Positions 63,409-64,000 of a stretch of DNA of 64,000 bases are shown here, in pieces. Where the stretch lies: assembly GCF_002387895.1 (NCBI RefSeq), contig NZ_DGLI01000013.1, positions 1 through 64,000 of the forward strand, in the 5' to 3' direction. Each line of letters opens with the position of its first letter. Position 1 is the stretch's first letter. The notes under the pieces were generated by a model. The model was given only the letters and a program-made list of their open reading frames with translations, had not been told where the DNA came from and made no database searches. This stretch comes from Clostridium sp. UBA4548 (GTDB lineage: Bacteria; Bacillota; Clostridia; Clostridiales; Clostridiaceae). Position numbers and translations under genes: made by a program.

Positions 63409-64000
63409 TCATTTATATAAATTTAAAATTTTGGCACTTTTATCTGTTATAAAATTTCTAAGTTCTAAAGGCTTAAAAACCTCTATTCTATCACTAAGAG
63501 GAAAAATCACAGTACAGGCTGTTGTAAAATTAATCATATCAATAGTAAGAGTCCAGTTATCTTCTTTATCAAATGAAGAAATTATATTAAAGCCATCAAG
63601 GAGTTTTAGGTTTTCTTCAAGGAGTTTAACTTCAACTGGATATATAACTGCTTCAGTGTGAGAAGCAGCTTTTTTTACGAATTGTTCTTTACTGCTTTCC
63701 CAAAATGCTTCAAGAGAAAAGTTTTCAGCCATGGTGAAGCCTTCAGAAAGAATTTCAATAGAATCAATTCTACTATATTTAAAAACTCTAACTTCATTTT
63801 TTGTCTCACAAAAGGCTGCTACATACCACTGAGAATTTTTTCTCACTGCACCATAGGGTCTTATTATTCTTTGAGAAACCTGACCACCATATTTCTTATA
63901 ATTAATTTTCAGCTTTTTTAGATCTAGTATAGCTTTTTTTATGATATCTATATTTTCATCTTCTACTATTTTCCCCCACCAAGGTGAAGCATCAACAAAA
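63409..64000 (-). CDS. WYL-domain transcriptional regulator, start outside window
   Basis: The minus-strand frame is open from the window end to the stop at 63409, so at least 196 C-terminal residues are seen. The segment RIIRPYGAVRKNSQWYVAAFC followed by FKYSRIDSIEILSEGF is the WYL/PCX ligand-binding domain of YafY-type regulators; the N-terminal helix-turn-helix lies beyond the window. The GTG at 63846 is internal to this domain, not a start. It probably controls the GyrI-like gene downstream. Confidence 0.78.
   Translation of the reverse strand, partial: FVDASPWWGKIVEDENIDIIKKAILDLKKLKINYKKYGGQVSQRIIRPYGAVRKNSQWYVAAFCETKNEVRVFKYSRIDSIEILSEGFTMAENFSLEAFWESSKEQFVKKAASHTEAVIYPVEVKLLEENLKLLDGFNIISSFDKEDNWTLTIDMINFTTACTVIFPLSDRIEVFKPLELRNFITDKSAKILNLYK

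Noticed and set aside
1..64000. CRISPR arrays, tRNA or rRNA genes, prophage or conjugation genes
   Set aside because: I looked for regularly spaced repeats, tRNA and rRNA signatures, integrases and structural phage proteins and found none.

Overview
The window is AT-rich chromosomal DNA from a low-GC Firmicute, most likely a Clostridium of the sensu stricto group. The evidence is the strong purine-rich ribosome binding sites, U-tailed terminators, a 421-residue RocG/GluD-type glutamate dehydrogenase close to that of Clostridioides difficile, a guanine riboswitch before xpt, a BirA-type operator before bioYBDA, and clostridial families such as DUF6143. I see no rRNA, tRNA, CRISPR array, prophage or transposase gene. 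The genus is an inference from gene content and base composition.

Layout. 1-6.7 kb: the end of a membrane protein, then purine salvage: xpt under a guanine riboswitch and a probable PurR operator, followed by a BMP-family nucleoside ABC importer of four genes. 6.8-14.9 kb: sugar metabolism, with two near-duplicate Gfo/Idh/MocA dehydrogenases around an AraC regulator, then galE, a UTP-sugar-1-P uridylyltransferase-like gene, nahK, a wrecked PfkB-family kinase and nagB, which together suggest N-acetylhexosamine use. 15.0-21.1 kb: a MarR regulator with clear operators and a heterodimeric ABC exporter, one subunit of which carries an unusual insert of about 500 residues outside the membrane. 21.4-24.8 kb: small accessory genes. 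24.9-27.4 kb: an ABC-F ATPase on the minus strand with a leader that looks like an antibiotic-sensing attenuator (six-codon leader peptide, alternative pairings, terminator). 27.6-32.2 kb: nitroreductase, cysteine hydrolase, GNAT, gluD and a MurE-like stub. 32.2-38.5 kb: a MATE pump divergent from a MerR regulator, a potassium channel, a DUF89 protein, an AraC/GyrI regulator and a nucleotidyltransferase. 38.5-42.5 kb: a UvrA paralogue bracketed by two copies of a 108-bp repeat. 42.7-46.4 kb: two linked uncharacterised genes, an ATC-hydrolase-like gene and an ECF S component. 46.5-54.8 kb: a response regulator, two ABC systems, a histidine kinase and a beta-helix lipoprotein that appear to form a peptide-antibiotic-type sensing and detoxification module. 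55-57.6 kb: a GNAT protein and two tandem DUF6143 genes. 57.8-61.7 kb: bioY-bioB-bioD-bioA. 62-64 kb: a Staygreen-family protein, a GyrI-like protein and a truncated WYL regulator.

Starts were adjusted wherever the ribosome binding site favoured an internal codon. Family names come from recognising sequence; no search was run. The most promising undescribed items are the giant extracytoplasmic insert in the ABC exporter (17650-20958), the ABC-F leader (26935-27386), the 107-108 bp repeat family (20955, 38548, 41566) and the matching direct repeats (47231, 52721) that tie the two-component system to a distant lipoprotein gene.
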